Notes: generated from the sequence alone by a model not told the origin. A stretch of 64,000 nt of DNA from Onishia taeanensis (GCF_013349955.1 NZ_JABVXC010000001.1:248001-312000), one strand, 5' to 3'; counted from the stretch's first letter, positions 46,755 through 57,943 are shown. Numbers and translations: made by a program.

Positions 46755-49289
46755 ATGCCCTGGATATCAGCCCTTGCCAGCCTGCTGCGTCGCCCCATTC
46801 GGGCCCTTATTCGTGTCTGGGTCGAGGTGCGTCTGACCGAACCTGACCCGGCATCGCTCGGTCTGTCAGCGACGGCCACGACGATCTATGTACTGCCTCA
46901 TCCGGCACTCTCGGATCGCTTGCTGCTCGAGACCCTGTGTGCGCGAAGCAAGCTGCCCGCACCGAATCCACCCTTGGACGAACAGCACCCGGCGCCATCA
47001 CGCTGCGTGTCCCTGCCGGGACGGCGCCGAAAGGCTCAGGCGCCCTTCCTTGGTTATCTCGAGTGGCTGCATGACCATCCCGAACAGGATCTCGAGCTGC
47101 TACCGGTCAGTGTCTTCTGGGGACGCGCGCCGGGCAAGCGCTTCGGGTTCTGGTCGCTGCTCACCGCCGATGACTGGGGGCTGACCGGCCGTCTCAGGCG
47201 TGCCCTGGCGGTGCTGATACACGGGCGCAGCGTCGAGGTGCACTTCGGAGCGCCGCTATCGCTACGCACGCTGATCGAAAGACGCCCCGATGCCCTCACC
47301 AACCGCAAAGTGGCAAGGCTATTGAGAGTGCACTTCCGGCGCCAGCGCACCCGGGTGCTGGGACCCGACCTGTCCCATCGGCGCACCCTGATTGACGGCG
47401 TGGTGGCAAGCCCGACGGTGCGCCAGGCCATCGCCGAGACCGCTCAGTCCGAAGGTCGGCAAGCGCCCCGTGTGAAGGCGCGAGCCCGCCGCTACGGCCG
47501 CGAGATCGCCTCCAACATGACCTATCCGGTACTGAGACTGCTCGATGGCCTGCTCGAACGACTATGGACACGGCTCTACGACGGCGTCGACGTAGCGGGT
47601 ATCGAATCGGTCAAGGCACTGGCCGGTGACCATACCCTGGTCTATGTACCCTGCCACCGCAGCCATGTCGACTACCTGCTGCTGTCCTACGTGCTCTTCC
47701 ATGAGGGACTGATGCCGCCGCATATCGCCGCCGGTCGCAATCTCAACATGCCGGTCGTTGGCCCGCTGCTGCGACGCGGTGGTGCTTTTTTCCTGCGCCG
47801 TAGTTTCAAGGGCAATCGTCTCTACCGGGCGGTCTTCCAGGAGTACCTGGCGCGTCTGCTATCCCGCGGTCATCCTCTCGAGTACTTCATCGAAGGCGGG
47901 CGCTCGCGCAGCGGGCGTCTGCTCGACCCGCGCCCGGGCATGCTGGCGATGACGCTGCGCTCCCATGCCTGGGGAGTAAGAACTCGCGGACACTCCGGGA
48001 AACTGGCGTTTATCCCGGTGGCGATTGGCTACGAGCGCGTCATCGAGAGCGACAGCTATCGGGCCGAGCTTGCCGGCAAACCCAAGCGACGGGAGACACC
48101 GCTTGAGCTATTTCGCGTGCTTGGCCGACTGCGACAACCCTTCGGCCGGGTCAGCGTGACCATCGGCACACCGCTGCCGCTGAGCTCCTTTCTCGATGCC
48201 GAAACGCCCGAATGGCGCCATGCCAGCAACGAGGACTGGCAGCAGCGCGCGGTACCGCGACTGGGCGAAGAACTGGCGCGACGCATCAACGCCGCCGTGC
48301 CCCTCAATGCAGTGAACCTGATCGCTCTGGTGCTATTGGCCACCCCGCACCGGGCCATCGAACGGGACCTGCTACAGCGCCAGCTCGAGCTTCTGGTCGA
48401 CTTGGCCAAGAGGTCAACGGGAACCGATGGCCTCAACAGTTCGAATCCCGCCCAAGCACTCACTGGCTCACCCGCGGAGTGGATTCTCCACACCGAGTCG
48501 CTGGGCTTCATCGAACGACGTAATCAGGTGCTTGGCGAACTGGTGCTGGCAAGCCCCGAGCAGACGAGCCTATTGAGCTGGTATCGCAACAATGTGCTGC
48601 ATCATTTCGCACTGGCAAGCCTGGTGGCCTTCGCCTTTCGCAACAACGCCCGCTTCAATGAGGAGCAACTGCATGGCCTGCTGGCACCGAGCTGGCCGGT
48701 ACTGGTGCGTGAGCTGCATATCACCCCGCCCAATGACCTGTCCGCGGCGATAGGCGCCACGCTGGACCAGTTGACCCACGAGGGACTACTCGAACGTGAC
48801 ACACCGACGGGAGCTGAGCAGACCCGCGTGCCACGCTGGCAGCGCCCCTCGGCGGGGCATGCGGGCCGCGAACAGCTGCACCTGCTGGGGCGGCTGATCC
48901 AGCCCTCGCTGGAGCGGGGCTATCTGCTGCTGGCGAGCCTGCTGCGCCTGCCGAGCGGCAGTCTGACCCGGGAACAGCTCGCCAAGCAGAGCGGACTGCT
49001 GGCCGAACGCCTGGCGCTGCTGTCGGGACTGGACGCACCTGAGTTCTTTGATCGGCGGCTGTTCGCCGGGCTGGTCACGAGTCTGGAAGCCGACGGCTGG
49101 ACATGGCAGGACGAAGACCAGCGGCTCTGCTATGGCGCCAAACTGACGGCGACCGCAGGGCATATCCACACCCTCTTCGACCCGGCATTGCGCCACCGCC
49201 TGCAGCAGCTTGCCGCGCCGACTAGCGCCGCTTCGTCCTCAACCCCGGCCGAGGCAAGTACGGCGAAGCCGCCGCAAGATGATGCCTAG
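46755..49289 (+). CDS. plsB: Glycerol-3-phosphate 1-O-acyltransferase
   Basis: An 844-residue membrane-associated enzyme that makes 1-acyl-glycerol-3-phosphate, the first step of phospholipid synthesis. The acyltransferase motifs are CHRSHVDYLLLSYVL (H-x4-D, about 297-311), GGAFFLRRSF, FIEGGRSRSGRL and IPVAIGYERV, in the order expected for PlsB. Length is close to the E. coli enzyme. AAGGTAAGGGA precedes the ATG, and TATACT (46719-46724) is a probable -10 box with no clear -35. The C-terminus ends in a Ser/Ala/Pro-rich tail. Confidence 0.96.
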   Translation: MPWISALASLLRRPIRALIRVWVEVRLTEPDPASLGLSATATTIYVLPHPALSDRLLLETLCARSKLPAPNPPLDEQHPAPSRCVSLPGRRRKAQAPFLGYLEWLHDHPEQDLELLPVSVFWGRAPGKRFGFWSLLTADDWGLTGRLRRALAVLIHGRSVEVHFGAPLSLRTLIERRPDALTNRKVARLLRVHFRRQRTRVLGPDLSHRRTLIDGVVASPTVRQAIAETAQSEGRQAPRVKARARRYGREIASNMTYPVLRLLDGLLERLWTRLYDGVDVAGIESVKALAGDHTLVYVPCHRSHVDYLLLSYVLFHEGLMPPHIAAGRNLNMPVVGPLLRRGGAFFLRRSFKGNRLYRAVFQEYLARLLSRGHPLEYFIEGGRSRSGRLLDPRPGMLAMTLRSHAWGVRTRGHSGKLAFIPVAIGYERVIESDSYRAELAGKPKRRETPLELFRVLGRLRQPFGRVSVTIGTPLPLSSFLDAETPEWRHASNEDWQQRAVPRLGEELARRINAAVPLNAVNLIALVLLATPHRAIERDLLQRQLELLVDLAKRSTGTDGLNSSNPAQALTGSPAEWILHTESLGFIERRNQVLGELVLASPEQTSLLSWYRNNVLHHFALASLVAFAFRNNARFNEEQLHGLLAPSWPVLVRELHITPPNDLSAAIGATLDQLTHEGLLERDTPTGAEQTRVPRWQRPSAGHAGREQLHLLGRLIQPSLERGYLLLASLLRLPSGSLTREQLAKQSGLLAERLALLSGLDAPEFFDRRLFAGLVTSLEADGWTWQDEDQRLCYGAKLTATAGHIHTLFDPALRHRLQQLAAPTSAASSSTPAEASTAKPPQDDA

Positions 49290-49344
49290 ACGCCCATCAA
49301 CCAAACGCTTGAAAGGGACTTGGATGCCTAGCAAGCGGCTAGGG

Positions 49345-50154
49345 CTAGATATCGCGCAGCGAGCGGCGCACATATAGATCGTAGCGGCTGGTCTTGCCCT
49401 CGAGGACATGATGCGGAGCGGGGCCGTCGATCGGCGGCGCCTTGCGCGGGCGCTTGACCACCACCCGGTGGCTGGCGACGTCCAGGGCGGCTTCGAGCAG
49501 CCTTGGCGCATCCTCATCATCGCCGGCCAGCTCACGAAAGAGCCGCATCTCCTTTTTCACCAGCGCCGACTTGTCGCGGTGGGGAAACATCGGATCCAGA
49601 TGGATCACCTGGGGCGCGTGGCGGGTCGCGGCGATGGCCTCGGCGAGGTCCCGGCTGGCATCGACACGGTCGAGCAACAGCCGGGCGGCGATGGGCGCGG
49701 TCTCTGCATCGTGCCGGGCCCGCGTCAGAGCGTCTTCCAGCAGCGCATAGATCGCCGGCACTCGTTCGAGCATCAGCACCTCGGCGCCAAGGCTTGCCAG
49801 CACGAAGGCGTCGCGGCCAAGCCCCGCCGTGGCATCGACGATGCTAGGCGGGATCGCAGCCTGGCCCTTGCCTGTTCCCAAACCGCAGGCCTTGGCGATG
49901 AGCTGGCCGCGCCCACCGCCAAAGCGGCGGCGATGAGCGGCCTTGCCGGCCACGAAGTCGGCGGCCAGCGGCTTGCCGTACAATCGCTCGTCGCCGGCCA
50001 GCACCAGCTGGCCATCGAGCTGCATGAGCGTCAGCCGAGGCCCAGGCGCGGCTGCCAGCGGCAAACCCAGGCGTGCGGCAAGCCCGGCAAGGCCGTCGCC
50101 GCAGATGACTACCGAGGGTTCCTGCTCCACTTCTGCCGGCCTTTCCCCGCTCAC
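49345..50154 (-). CDS. rsmJ: 16S rRNA (guanine(1516)-N2)-methyltransferase RsmJ
   Basis: A 269-residue SAM-dependent methyltransferase. Landmarks are the Asp-rich motif I ([27 protein letters not shown], about 113-140) and the catalytic DPMFPHR (about 190-197), both characteristic of RsmJ (YhiQ), which modifies G1516 of 16S rRNA. The start overlaps the tsaB stop by four bases (TCAT on the plus strand), so the two are translationally coupled. Confidence 0.92.
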   Translation of the reverse strand: MSGERPAEVEQEPSVVICGDGLAGLAARLGLPLAAAPGPRLTLMQLDGQLVLAGDERLYGKPLAADFVAGKAAHRRRFGGGRGQLIAKACGLGTGKGQAAIPPSIVDATAGLGRDAFVLASLGAEVLMLERVPAIYALLEDALTRARHDAETAPIAARLLLDRVDASRDLAEAIAATRHAPQVIHLDPMFPHRDKSALVKKEMRLFRELAGDDEDAPRLLEAALDVASHRVVVKRPRKAPPIDGPAPHHVLEGKTSRYDLYVRRSLRDI

Positions 50155-50855
50155 CGGCTCTTCTGCCAGGCCACCTGATCGCGCAAGTAGACCGGCTGGG
50201 CAAGATGCGGGGCCTCGCCGCCGCCCGCCTCCAGGGTCTGAGCCGCCAGCAGTACCATCTCCTCGGCCGCCGGCTGCATGTCGGGCAGATGCTGGCTAAC
50301 GCCGGCCTGCACCGTCACTGGCAGCGTCTCCCATTGCTCCCATCCCGATCCTACTCCGACCCAGTCGGCCTCCTCGTGACCCACGGGCAACGTCAGTCGC
50401 TCGGGCGATAGCAGAGCTTCGTCGGCGAGCCGGGTCAGTTGACCGGCATGGCAGCGATAGGCGGCGGTGTAGAGCTCGCCCATGCGGGCGTCGATGACCG
50501 GCAGTACATGACGCAGGTGAAGCCGACGGTGGCCGGCCAGCGCCAGCGCTTCCAGGGTAGAGACGCCGATCAATGGGATCTCGAGGCCGAAGGCCAACCC
50601 CTGAGCGACGCCTGCGGCGATGCGCAGGCCGGTGAAGGAGCCGGGGCCGCGCCCATAGGCCAGGGCATCCACATCGGCGAGGGTCAGACCGGCCTCGTCG
50701 AGCAGCTCGTCGATCATCGGCATCAGCCGGCGCGTGTGTTCGCGGGGCGCCTGCACGAAGCGAGTCAGCAATTGGTCGTCATGTCCGTCGCGGCGGCGAA
50801 GCAGCGCCGCAGAACAGGCGCTCGAGGAGGCATCCAGGGCCAGCAGGGTCGGCAT
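50151..50855 (-). CDS. tsaB: tRNA threonylcarbamoyladenosine biosynthesis protein TsaB
   Basis: A 234-residue ASKHA-fold protein that scaffolds TsaD and TsaE for the t6A37 modification of ANN-decoding tRNAs. It starts [19 protein letters not shown], with conserved [13 protein letters not shown] and [14 protein letters not shown]. The frame is open to 50888, but a TATAAT hexamer (50892-50887) sits over that ATG, so a transcript would start inside the extension and the ATG at 50855 is preferred. No clear ribosome binding site precedes it; the transcript may be nearly leaderless. Confidence 0.92.
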   Translation of the reverse strand: MPTLLALDASSSACSAALLRRRDGHDDQLLTRFVQAPREHTRRLMPMIDELLDEAGLTLADVDALAYGRGPGSFTGLRIAAGVAQGLAFGLEIPLIGVSTLEALALAGHRRLHLRHVLPVIDARMGELYTAAYRCHAGQLTRLADEALLSPERLTLPVGHEEADWVGVGSGWEQWETLPVTVQAGVSQHLPDMQPAAEEMVLLAAQTLEAGGGEAPHLAQPVYLRDQVAWQKSR

Positions 50856-50965
50856 AGCGGTATCGGGGTCAGGAGATGTGGGCGGCATTATACGCCGCGG
50901 CGTGAGGGCGAGGAAAGATAAGGGGTAGTGCTCGGGCCGCGCTTAGCTAACGGCCACCCAAACGG

Positions 50966-50993
50966 CCGAGGGCCCGCCATGGCGAGCCCTCGG
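50966..50993 (-). terminator. Possible weak terminator of adk
   Basis: CCGAGGGC and GCCCTCGG (8 bp) enclose a 12-base loop containing a small GCC-AT-GGC pairing, about 20 bases after the adk stop. On the minus strand only GTTTGGG follows, so it is a weak candidate. Confidence 0.4.
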
Positions 50994-51012
50994 GGGAAGC
51001 AGCGAAAGACGA

Positions 51013-51696
<684 letters not shown>

Positions 51697-51874
51697 TTAT
51701 AGAGTGAAGGTTAAATTGTGATGACCGCAGACAATACCGGGGCCAAGCTCGTGAAACAAGCAACGCCGGATCAGGGCCGTCCTAATGCTGACCAAGTTCA
51801 TCCTCACCGCCAGGCCTCAACTTTCCCAATAGCACTTTGGTCGGGGTTGCCCAAGACGCTGCCTGTCACAGCAT

Positions 51875-51900
51875 AAAAAAACGGCGCCCGTAGGCGCCGT
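51875..51900 (-). terminator. Rho-independent terminator of aceEF
   Basis: On the minus strand ACGGCGCC, loop TACG, GGCGCCGT is followed by seven consecutive T (counting the last stem base). It lies about 39 bases after the aceF stop. Confidence 0.9.
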
Positions 51901-51938
51901 TTCGGTAGCCGGCAAACGCCGGCAGCATCAAGACCGGA

Positions 51939-53963
51939 TCACAGCAGCATCCGGCGGATGTCAGTCAGCGCCTGAGCCAGGAAGGCCGTGAAGCGCGCCG
52001 CATCGGCACCGTTGACCGCACGGTGATCGTAGGACAGCGACAGCGGCATCATCAGACGCGGCTGGAAGGCGTTGCCGTCCCATACCGGCTTCGTCTGCGA
52101 CTTGGAAACGCCGAGGATGGCGACTTCCGGCGCGTTGACGATCGGCGTGAAGGCGGTGCCACCAATCGACCCCAGGCTCGAGATGGTGAAGCAACCACCG
52201 GTCATCTCGTCGCGCTTGAGCTTCTTGGTCTGGGCCTTCTTGGCCAGTTCCACGGACTCCTTCGCCAGCTCGATCAGCGACTTCTGGTCGGCGTTGCGAA
52301 TCACCGGCACCATCAGGCCGTCCGGTGTATCCACGGCCACGCCGATGTGCACATACTTCTTGTGCACCAGGGTCTCGCCGTCGCTTTTCAGGCTGACGTT
52401 GAACTGCGGGAACTTCTTCAGCGCAAAGGCGCAGGCCTTGATCATGAAGGGCAGCGGGGTCAGCTTGGCACCCTGCGCCTCGGCCTCAGCCTTCATCGAC
52501 TTGCGGAAGGCCTCGAGCTCGGTGATGTCAGCCTCGTCGAACTGGGTCACGTGCGGCACGTTGAGCCAGCTGCGATGCAGGTTGGTGGCGCCCATCTTCA
52601 TCAGGCGACCCATCGGCTTCTCTTCCACCTCGCCGAACTGGCTGAAGTCCTGATCCGGGATCGGCGGAATGCCTGCGCCGCCGGCTGCCGCCGGTGCCGC
52701 AGCGGGAGCCGCCTTGCCCTGGGATTGGCTCATCACCTGCTTGACGAAGCCGTGCACGTCTTCCTTCAGCACCCGGCCCTTGGGACCGGTGGCCTTGACC
52801 TGGGTCAGGTCAACGCCCAGCTCGCGGGCCAGCATGCGCACTGCGGGTCCAGCGTGCACACTCTTGCCGTCGCTTACCGGCTCTGCCGCTTGGGGAGCAC
52901 TCTGCGACTTGGAGGGCGCCGCGTCCTGCTTGGCTGCTGCGGGCTCTTTTGCCGGAGCCGACGCCTCCTGCTTGGGCGCTGACGACTTCTTGGCAGCAGG
53001 CTTGGCACCAACCACCTCGATATAGCCGATCAGATCGCCTTCGGAGACGGTGTCACCTTCCTTCACGGCAAGCTCGACCAGCTTGCCCTTGAAGGGGCTC
53101 GGCACGTCCATCGACGCCTTGTCGGACTCCAGGGTGATCAAGGCGTCTTCTTCGTTGATCTCGTCACCTTCAGCGACAGAGACCTCGATGATCGGCACGT
53201 CCTCGCTGCCACCGATATCGGGAACGCGAATCTCCTTGCGCTGAGACTCGCCTTCCTCGGCGGCTTCCGGCTCTTCGTCCGCGCTCGACTGCTCGGCGCT
53301 CTCTTCAGAGGCAGAGGCCGGCTCGCTGGACGCGTCTTCTTCGGCGTCGCCATCGTCACCAGCGATTTCCATGGTGCCGATCACGTCGCCTTCGGAGACG
53401 GTGTCGCCTTCCTTGACCGCCAATGAGACCAGCTTGCCACTGTAAGGGCTCGGCACGTCCATCGAGGCCTTATCGGACTCCAGCGTGATCAGCGCATCTT
53501 CCTCGCTGACCTCGTCGCCCTCGGCCACGGCCAGCTCGATGATCGGCACGTTTTCGCTGCCGCCGATGTCCGGCACCTTGATCTCGACGGTACGCTTGCC
53601 GCCGCCGGAAGATTTCTTCGCCGCCTGGCCGCCGCTTTGCTTCTGCTCGGCTTTCTCGGCCGGCTCGTCCTCAGCCTTGGAGGACGCTTCGGCGGATGCC
53701 TCGCCCTGGTCGGCGTCGCCACCGCCCTCGGCTTCGAGCTCGAGGATGTCGTCGCCTTCGGAGACGGTATCGCCTTCCTTGACCAGCACCTTGACGACCT
53801 TACCGCCCTTGGGCGCCGGGACATCCATGCTGGCCTTATCGGACTCGAGAGTGATCATGGTGTCCTCAGCGGCGATTACATCGCCTACCGACACCGCGAT
53901 CTCGATGATTTCGACATCGGTGCTGCCACCGATATCGGGGACTTTGATGATTTCGCTACTCAA
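51939..53963 (-). CDS. aceF: Pyruvate dehydrogenase E2, dihydrolipoamide acetyltransferase
   Basis: A 674-residue core subunit of the pyruvate dehydrogenase complex. Three tandem lipoyl domains carry the ESDKASMD motif with lipoyl lysines at 43, 165 and 282, joined by acidic Glu/Ser/Ala-rich linkers. A peripheral-subunit-binding domain follows (about 369-405, AGPAVRMLARELGV), then the catalytic domain (about 450-674) with the active-site YDHRAVNGADAARF. Three lipoyl domains as in E. coli. It lies 126 bases after aceE on the same strand. The E3 gene (lpd) is not in the window. Confidence 0.96.
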   Translation of the reverse strand: MSSEIIKVPDIGGSTDVEIIEIAVSVGDVIAAEDTMITLESDKASMDVPAPKGGKVVKVLVKEGDTVSEGDDILELEAEGGGDADQGEASAEASSKAEDEPAEKAEQKQSGGQAAKKSSGGGKRTVEIKVPDIGGSENVPIIELAVAEGDEVSEEDALITLESDKASMDVPSPYSGKLVSLAVKEGDTVSEGDVIGTMEIAGDDGDAEEDASSEPASASEESAEQSSADEEPEAAEEGESQRKEIRVPDIGGSEDVPIIEVSVAEGDEINEEDALITLESDKASMDVPSPFKGKLVELAVKEGDTVSEGDLIGYIEVVGAKPAAKKSSAPKQEASAPAKEPAAAKQDAAPSKSQSAPQAAEPVSDGKSVHAGPAVRMLARELGVDLTQVKATGPKGRVLKEDVHGFVKQVMSQSQGKAAPAAAPAAAGGAGIPPIPDQDFSQFGEVEEKPMGRLMKMGATNLHRSWLNVPHVTQFDEADITELEAFRKSMKAEAEAQGAKLTPLPFMIKACAFALKKFPQFNVSLKSDGETLVHKKYVHIGVAVDTPDGLMVPVIRNADQKSLIELAKESVELAKKAQTKKLKRDEMTGGCFTISSLGSIGGTAFTPIVNAPEVAILGVSKSQTKPVWDGNAFQPRLMMPLSLSYDHRAVNGADAARFTAFLAQALTDIRRMLL

Positions 53964-54089
53964 GGTCGCGCTCCTTTCCTAATCATGCTCGCCGCAGGCG
54001 TAAAATGGCTCAGGCGGGCGAGCCAACGAGCGGAAATGCTGCCTGGCCGTCGTTGCTCGCCCTTCATCTGATCAACCCTTACCTGCGTC

Positions 54090-56777
54090 TCAGGAATCCA
54101 CCGGATTCGGCTTTGTCGGATCGATGCCATACTTCTTCATGGCATCCGCAACGACCTTGCGGTCGATCTCACCACGCTCGGACAGCGCGCGCAGTGCGGC
54201 CACGGTGACGTAATAACGGTCCACCTCGAAGAAGCGACGCAGTTGCTCGCGGGTATCCGAGCGCCCGTAACCGTCGGTCCCCAGGACATGGAAGTCGCTG
54301 GGCACCCAGGCACGGACCTGATCGGCGTAAAGCTTCATGTAGTCGGTCGACGCGATCACCGGCCCTTCGCAACCTTCCAGCTGCTGAGTGATCCAGGGCT
54401 TTTCGCGCTTGTCGTCCGGCTCGAGGAACTGGTGGCGATCATAGTCGAGCGCTTCGCGACGCAGTTCGTTGAAGCTGGTCACGCTCCAGACGTCAGCGAC
54501 GACACCATGCTCGTCGGCCAGCATCTCGGCGGCGGCCTCGACCTCGCGCAGGATGGTGCCGCTGCCCATCAGTTGAACGCGCGGCGCCTTCTTGCTGCTG
54601 GCCTTGCCTTCCTGCAGCAGATACATGCCACGCACGATGCCCTCTTCGCTGCCCTTCGGCATCTCGGGATGTGCATAGTTCTCGTTCATCACCGTGATGT
54701 AGTAGAAGCAGTTCTCACGGTCCTGGTACATCCGCTTCATGCCGTCCTGCAAGATGACCGCGACTTCGTGGCCATAGCAGGGGTCGTAGGAGCGGCAGGT
54801 CGGCACGGTCGACATCAGGATATGGCTGTGGCCGTCCTGGTGCTGCAGACCCTCACCGTTGATGGTGGTGCGACCGGCGGTGCCGCCGATCATGAAGCCG
54901 CGAGCCTGCTGGTCGCCGGCTGCCCAGACCAGGTCGCCGACACGCTGATAGCCGAACATAGAGTAGTAGACGTAGAACGGAATCAGCGTCATGTCATGGT
55001 TGGCGTAGGCGGTTGCCGCCGCGATCCAGGCGGCCATGGAACCGGCCTCGGTGATACCTTCCTCGAGGATCTGACCTTTCTTGTCCTCGCGGTAGTACAT
55101 GATCTGGCCGGCATCGACCGGATCGTACTTCTGACCGCCCGAGGCATAGATGCCCAACTGGCGGAACATGCCTTCCATGCCGAAGGTGCGTGCCTCATCG
55201 GGGATGATCGGCACCACGCGAGAGCCCAGCTGCTTGTGCTTGACCAGGCCATTGAGCACTCGCACGAACGACATGGTGGTCGACACTTCACGGCCGCCAG
55301 AGCCCTTGGTCTGGGAGGCGAACATCTTGTCGTCGAGGCCGGGAATCTCGAGGGCTTCGTACTCGGTGCGGCGCTTGGGCAGGAAACCACCCAGCTTCTC
55401 GCGCTGCAGGAACAGGTACTTCATCTCCGGGCTGTCTTCATCCGGACGATAATACGGAACCTCGCCGTTCTCGAGCTGCTTGTCGGTGATCGGCACCCCG
55501 AAACGATCGCGGAATTTCTTCAGCGCCTCGTGTTCCATGGACTTGATCTGGTGGGCTTCCATGTCGGCTTCACCGCTGCCGCCGCCCATGCCATAGCCCT
55601 TGACGGTGTGCGCCAGCACCACGGTCGGACGACCGTCGGCGTTGTTGACCGCCTCGTGGTAGGCCGCGTAGACCTTCTGCGGGTCGTGACCACCCCGGTT
55701 GAGACGGAAGATATCGTCGTCGGAGTAGTCCTCGACCAGCTTGGCCGTCTCCGGGTACTTGCCGAAGAAGTGCTCGCGGGTATAGGCGCCGCCGTTGGCC
55801 TTGTAGTTCTGGTATTCGCCGTCGACCGCCTCGTCCATGCGCTTTTGCAGCATGTCGTGCTTGTCGCGTTCGAACAGCGGGTCCCACTGACCGCCCCAGA
55901 CCACCTTGATGACGTTCCAACCGGCACCGCGGAAGACGCCTTCGAGTTCGTCCATGATCCGCGAGTTACCGCGTACCGGGCCGTCGAGGCGCTGCAGGTT
56001 GCAGTTGATCACGAAGATCAGGTTGTCGAGATTCTCTCGGCTCGCCAGGTGCAGGGCACCCAGGGATTCCGGCTCGTCACACTCGCCGTCGCCGAGGAAT
56101 GCCCAGACCTTGCGGTCGCGCATGTCGGTCAGTTCACGGGAGTCCAGGTACTTCATGACGTGGGCCTGGTAGATCGCCTGGATCGGCCCCAGTCCCATGG
56201 AAACGGTCGGGAACTGCCAGTAATCCGGCATCAGATAGGGGTGAGGATAAGACGGCAGACCGCCACCCTCGGCTTCCTGACGGAAGCTGTCCATCTGCTC
56301 TTCGGTAAGCCGGCCTTCCATGAAGGAACGCGCATAGATACCCGGGGTCACGTGGCCCTGGATATAGATCAGATCGCCCTTGTGTTCGCCATCGTCGGCG
56401 CGGAAGAAGTGGTTGAAGCCCACTTCATACAGCGTCGCGCAGGACTGAAAACTGGCGATGTGCCCGCCAAGTCCCTTGTGCTTCTTGTTGGCGCGCAGCA
56501 CCTGCGCCATGGCATTCCAGCGAATCGCCGAGCGCAGCTTGCGCTCGATGAACATGTCACCGGGGATCTTCGCCTCGCGATGCACCGGAATGGTGTTGCG
56601 ATGTGGCGTATTGACAGAGAACGGCGGAATGCGGCCATCGCGACGCAGGCGATCAGCCAGACGACTCAATAAGTACTGAGCACGCTCCTCGCCTTCCCGA
56701 TCAACGACCGATGCCAGGGATTCCATCCATTCCTTGGTTTCGGTCGGATCGAAATCTTCTCTTGCCTCCAGACTCAT
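54090..56777 (-). CDS. aceE: Pyruvate dehydrogenase E1, homodimeric type
   Basis: An 895-residue thiamine-diphosphate enzyme that decarboxylates pyruvate and acetylates the E2 lipoyl groups. It has the N-terminal DPTETKEWMESL and the TPP/Mg site GDGECDEPESLGAL...NLDNLIFVINCN (about 230-262). The alpha2 form fused in one chain pairs with the aceF just downstream. The frame begins at an ATG at 56777 with GGAGAGA upstream. No PdhR-like operator was convincingly seen. Confidence 0.97.
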   Translation of the reverse strand: MSLEAREDFDPTETKEWMESLASVVDREGEERAQYLLSRLADRLRRDGRIPPFSVNTPHRNTIPVHREAKIPGDMFIERKLRSAIRWNAMAQVLRANKKHKGLGGHIASFQSCATLYEVGFNHFFRADDGEHKGDLIYIQGHVTPGIYARSFMEGRLTEEQMDSFRQEAEGGGLPSYPHPYLMPDYWQFPTVSMGLGPIQAIYQAHVMKYLDSRELTDMRDRKVWAFLGDGECDEPESLGALHLASRENLDNLIFVINCNLQRLDGPVRGNSRIMDELEGVFRGAGWNVIKVVWGGQWDPLFERDKHDMLQKRMDEAVDGEYQNYKANGGAYTREHFFGKYPETAKLVEDYSDDDIFRLNRGGHDPQKVYAAYHEAVNNADGRPTVVLAHTVKGYGMGGGSGEADMEAHQIKSMEHEALKKFRDRFGVPITDKQLENGEVPYYRPDEDSPEMKYLFLQREKLGGFLPKRRTEYEALEIPGLDDKMFASQTKGSGGREVSTTMSFVRVLNGLVKHKQLGSRVVPIIPDEARTFGMEGMFRQLGIYASGGQKYDPVDAGQIMYYREDKKGQILEEGITEAGSMAAWIAAATAYANHDMTLIPFYVYYSMFGYQRVGDLVWAAGDQQARGFMIGGTAGRTTINGEGLQHQDGHSHILMSTVPTCRSYDPCYGHEVAVILQDGMKRMYQDRENCFYYITVMNENYAHPEMPKGSEEGIVRGMYLLQEGKASSKKAPRVQLMGSGTILREVEAAAEMLADEHGVVADVWSVTSFNELRREALDYDRHQFLEPDDKREKPWITQQLEGCEGPVIASTDYMKLYADQVRAWVPSDFHVLGTDGYGRSDTREQLRRFFEVDRYYVTVAALRALSERGEIDRKVVADAMKKYGIDPTKPNPVDS

Positions 56778-57215
56778 AGACGTCTCTCCGAATGAAGATA
56801 TTGTGTCGGTCTGCCCTCACCCGGGAGGAGGGAGGGGCGTGTGGCGCTCTTCAGTGCGGGCGTGATCTTCTATGGATCACGTCTCCAGAATAGTGGGCAT
56901 GTAGTGTCGTTACAGAATGATACGCGCAATGCCCGGAATCAGGCCACGAAGATACCGCAAAGACCAGCCCCTGCCAATTCCGGCAAAAATGGAAAGCTTT
57001 TCCAACTAAAATATTGCATTGCAGCACAAGGACCTAGCGTACCACTCCCATAAAGCCTAGCCGAAAGCCAGCACGCTGTAACCGAGCTACAAACGGGCCG
57101 TCCAACGCTCTCACCTCAGCGGCACGCCTAGCTGCATTTCCCTCCGCTGAAACGTCCGCTTATCGGCGACTCAGCGGAGGGGAATGCAGCTATCCGTGTC
57201 TCATACACCGTCAGC
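56778..57215. other. Intergenic region between ampD and aceE
   Basis: 438 bases upstream of aceE and downstream of ampD on the same strand. I see no convincing gene; a 70-codon plus-strand frame at 56841 has no ribosome binding site or family likeness. The region must hold the aceE promoter, but no good -35/-10 pair was recognised. The 22-bp palindrome at 57129-57192 lies at its ampD end. Confidence 0.5.
57129..57192. repeat. Long inverted repeat downstream of ampD
   Basis: A 22-bp arm (TAGCTGCATTTCCCTCCGCT plus GA, 57129-57150) and its complement (57171-57192) differ at one position and enclose a 20-base loop. No T-tract follows in the direction of ampD. It starts 24 bases past the ampD stop. 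Confidence 0.85.
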
Positions 57216-57776
57216 TCACGAACCGACCGCCAGGCACTGGCGAAAATAGGCCCAATCGAAGGCCGGGCCAGGGTCGGTCTTGCGCAGCGGCGCAATGCGG
57301 GCATGGCTGGTGATGCGCTCGGGAGTCAGGGCGGGATAGTGTGCCAGCAGGTCCTTGACCACGCGCGCCAGCGTCGCGTACTGGGCGGCGCGGTAAGGGC
57401 TTTGCTCATCGCCTTCAAGCTCGATGCCAATCGCGAAGTCGTTGAGCTCGCCACGCCAGGAAACGCCATCGAACCAGCAGGAGCGACCGGCGTGCCAGGC
57501 TCGTCGCTCGAAGGGCACGAACTGCACGGCTTCGCCATCGCGACGAATCAGCAGATGGGCGGAAACGCGAAGCGCGGCAATCTGGGCAAAGTAGGGATGG
57601 GCTTCAGGGTCAAGGCGGTTGGTAAACAGCCGCTCGATGGCATCGCCCGCGAAGACGCCCGGCGGCAGGCTGATCGAGTGCAGCACCAGCGCCGACACCT
57701 CGCCTTCGGGACGCGCATTGTGGTTGGGTGACGGCTTGTAGCGAGCCGGTGGCCAGAGGCCCTGTTCGATGCTCAT
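57216..57776 (-). CDS. ampD: 1,6-anhydro-N-acetylmuramyl-L-alanine amidase AmpD
   Basis: A 186-residue zinc amidase that cleaves the anhydromuropeptide in cytoplasmic peptidoglycan recycling. Zinc ligands expected: His in [11 protein letters not shown] (about 33), His in ITSHARIAP (about 157) and the Asp in [10 protein letters not shown] (about 167). Length and [14 protein letters not shown] segment ([17 protein letters not shown]) match AmpD, not the periplasmic AmiD. The upstream region is shared with divergent nadC, the common ampD-nadC arrangement. Confidence 0.94.
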   Translation of the reverse strand: MSIEQGLWPPARYKPSPNHNARPEGEVSALVLHSISLPPGVFAGDAIERLFTNRLDPEAHPYFAQIAALRVSAHLLIRRDGEAVQFVPFERRAWHAGRSCWFDGVSWRGELNDFAIGIELEGDEQSPYRAAQYATLARVVKDLLAHYPALTPERITSHARIAPLRKTDPGPAFDWAYFRQCLAVGS

Positions 57777-57943
57777 GCGTCATGCCTCATTCGACTTCTC
57801 TCCGCTCATGGCCTGGCCACGGCTTGCGCCATGTGACGCACCAGGCGTGGATTCCCTATAATGAAGCATTGTCGCATCGATTCACCCTTCAGGCACCGCT
57901 GCCCCGCGCCGGTGCTGCCCACGCCAGGGAGCCCAGGCACGCC

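Noticed and set aside
54243..56672. 809-codon open frame antisense to aceE
   Set aside because: Shadow frame; aceE is complete and conserved on the other strand. The same applies to long antisense frames over acs, ltaE, mtnC, prkA, fadH and the DUF294 gene.
56841..57053. 70-codon plus-strand frame upstream of aceE
   Set aside because: No ribosome binding site, no family likeness and composition unlike the neighbouring genes.
57728..57943. 72-codon N-terminal extension of nadC
   Set aside because: Overlaps the ampD start region on the other strand and is unlike NadC; the conserved protein begins at 57944.
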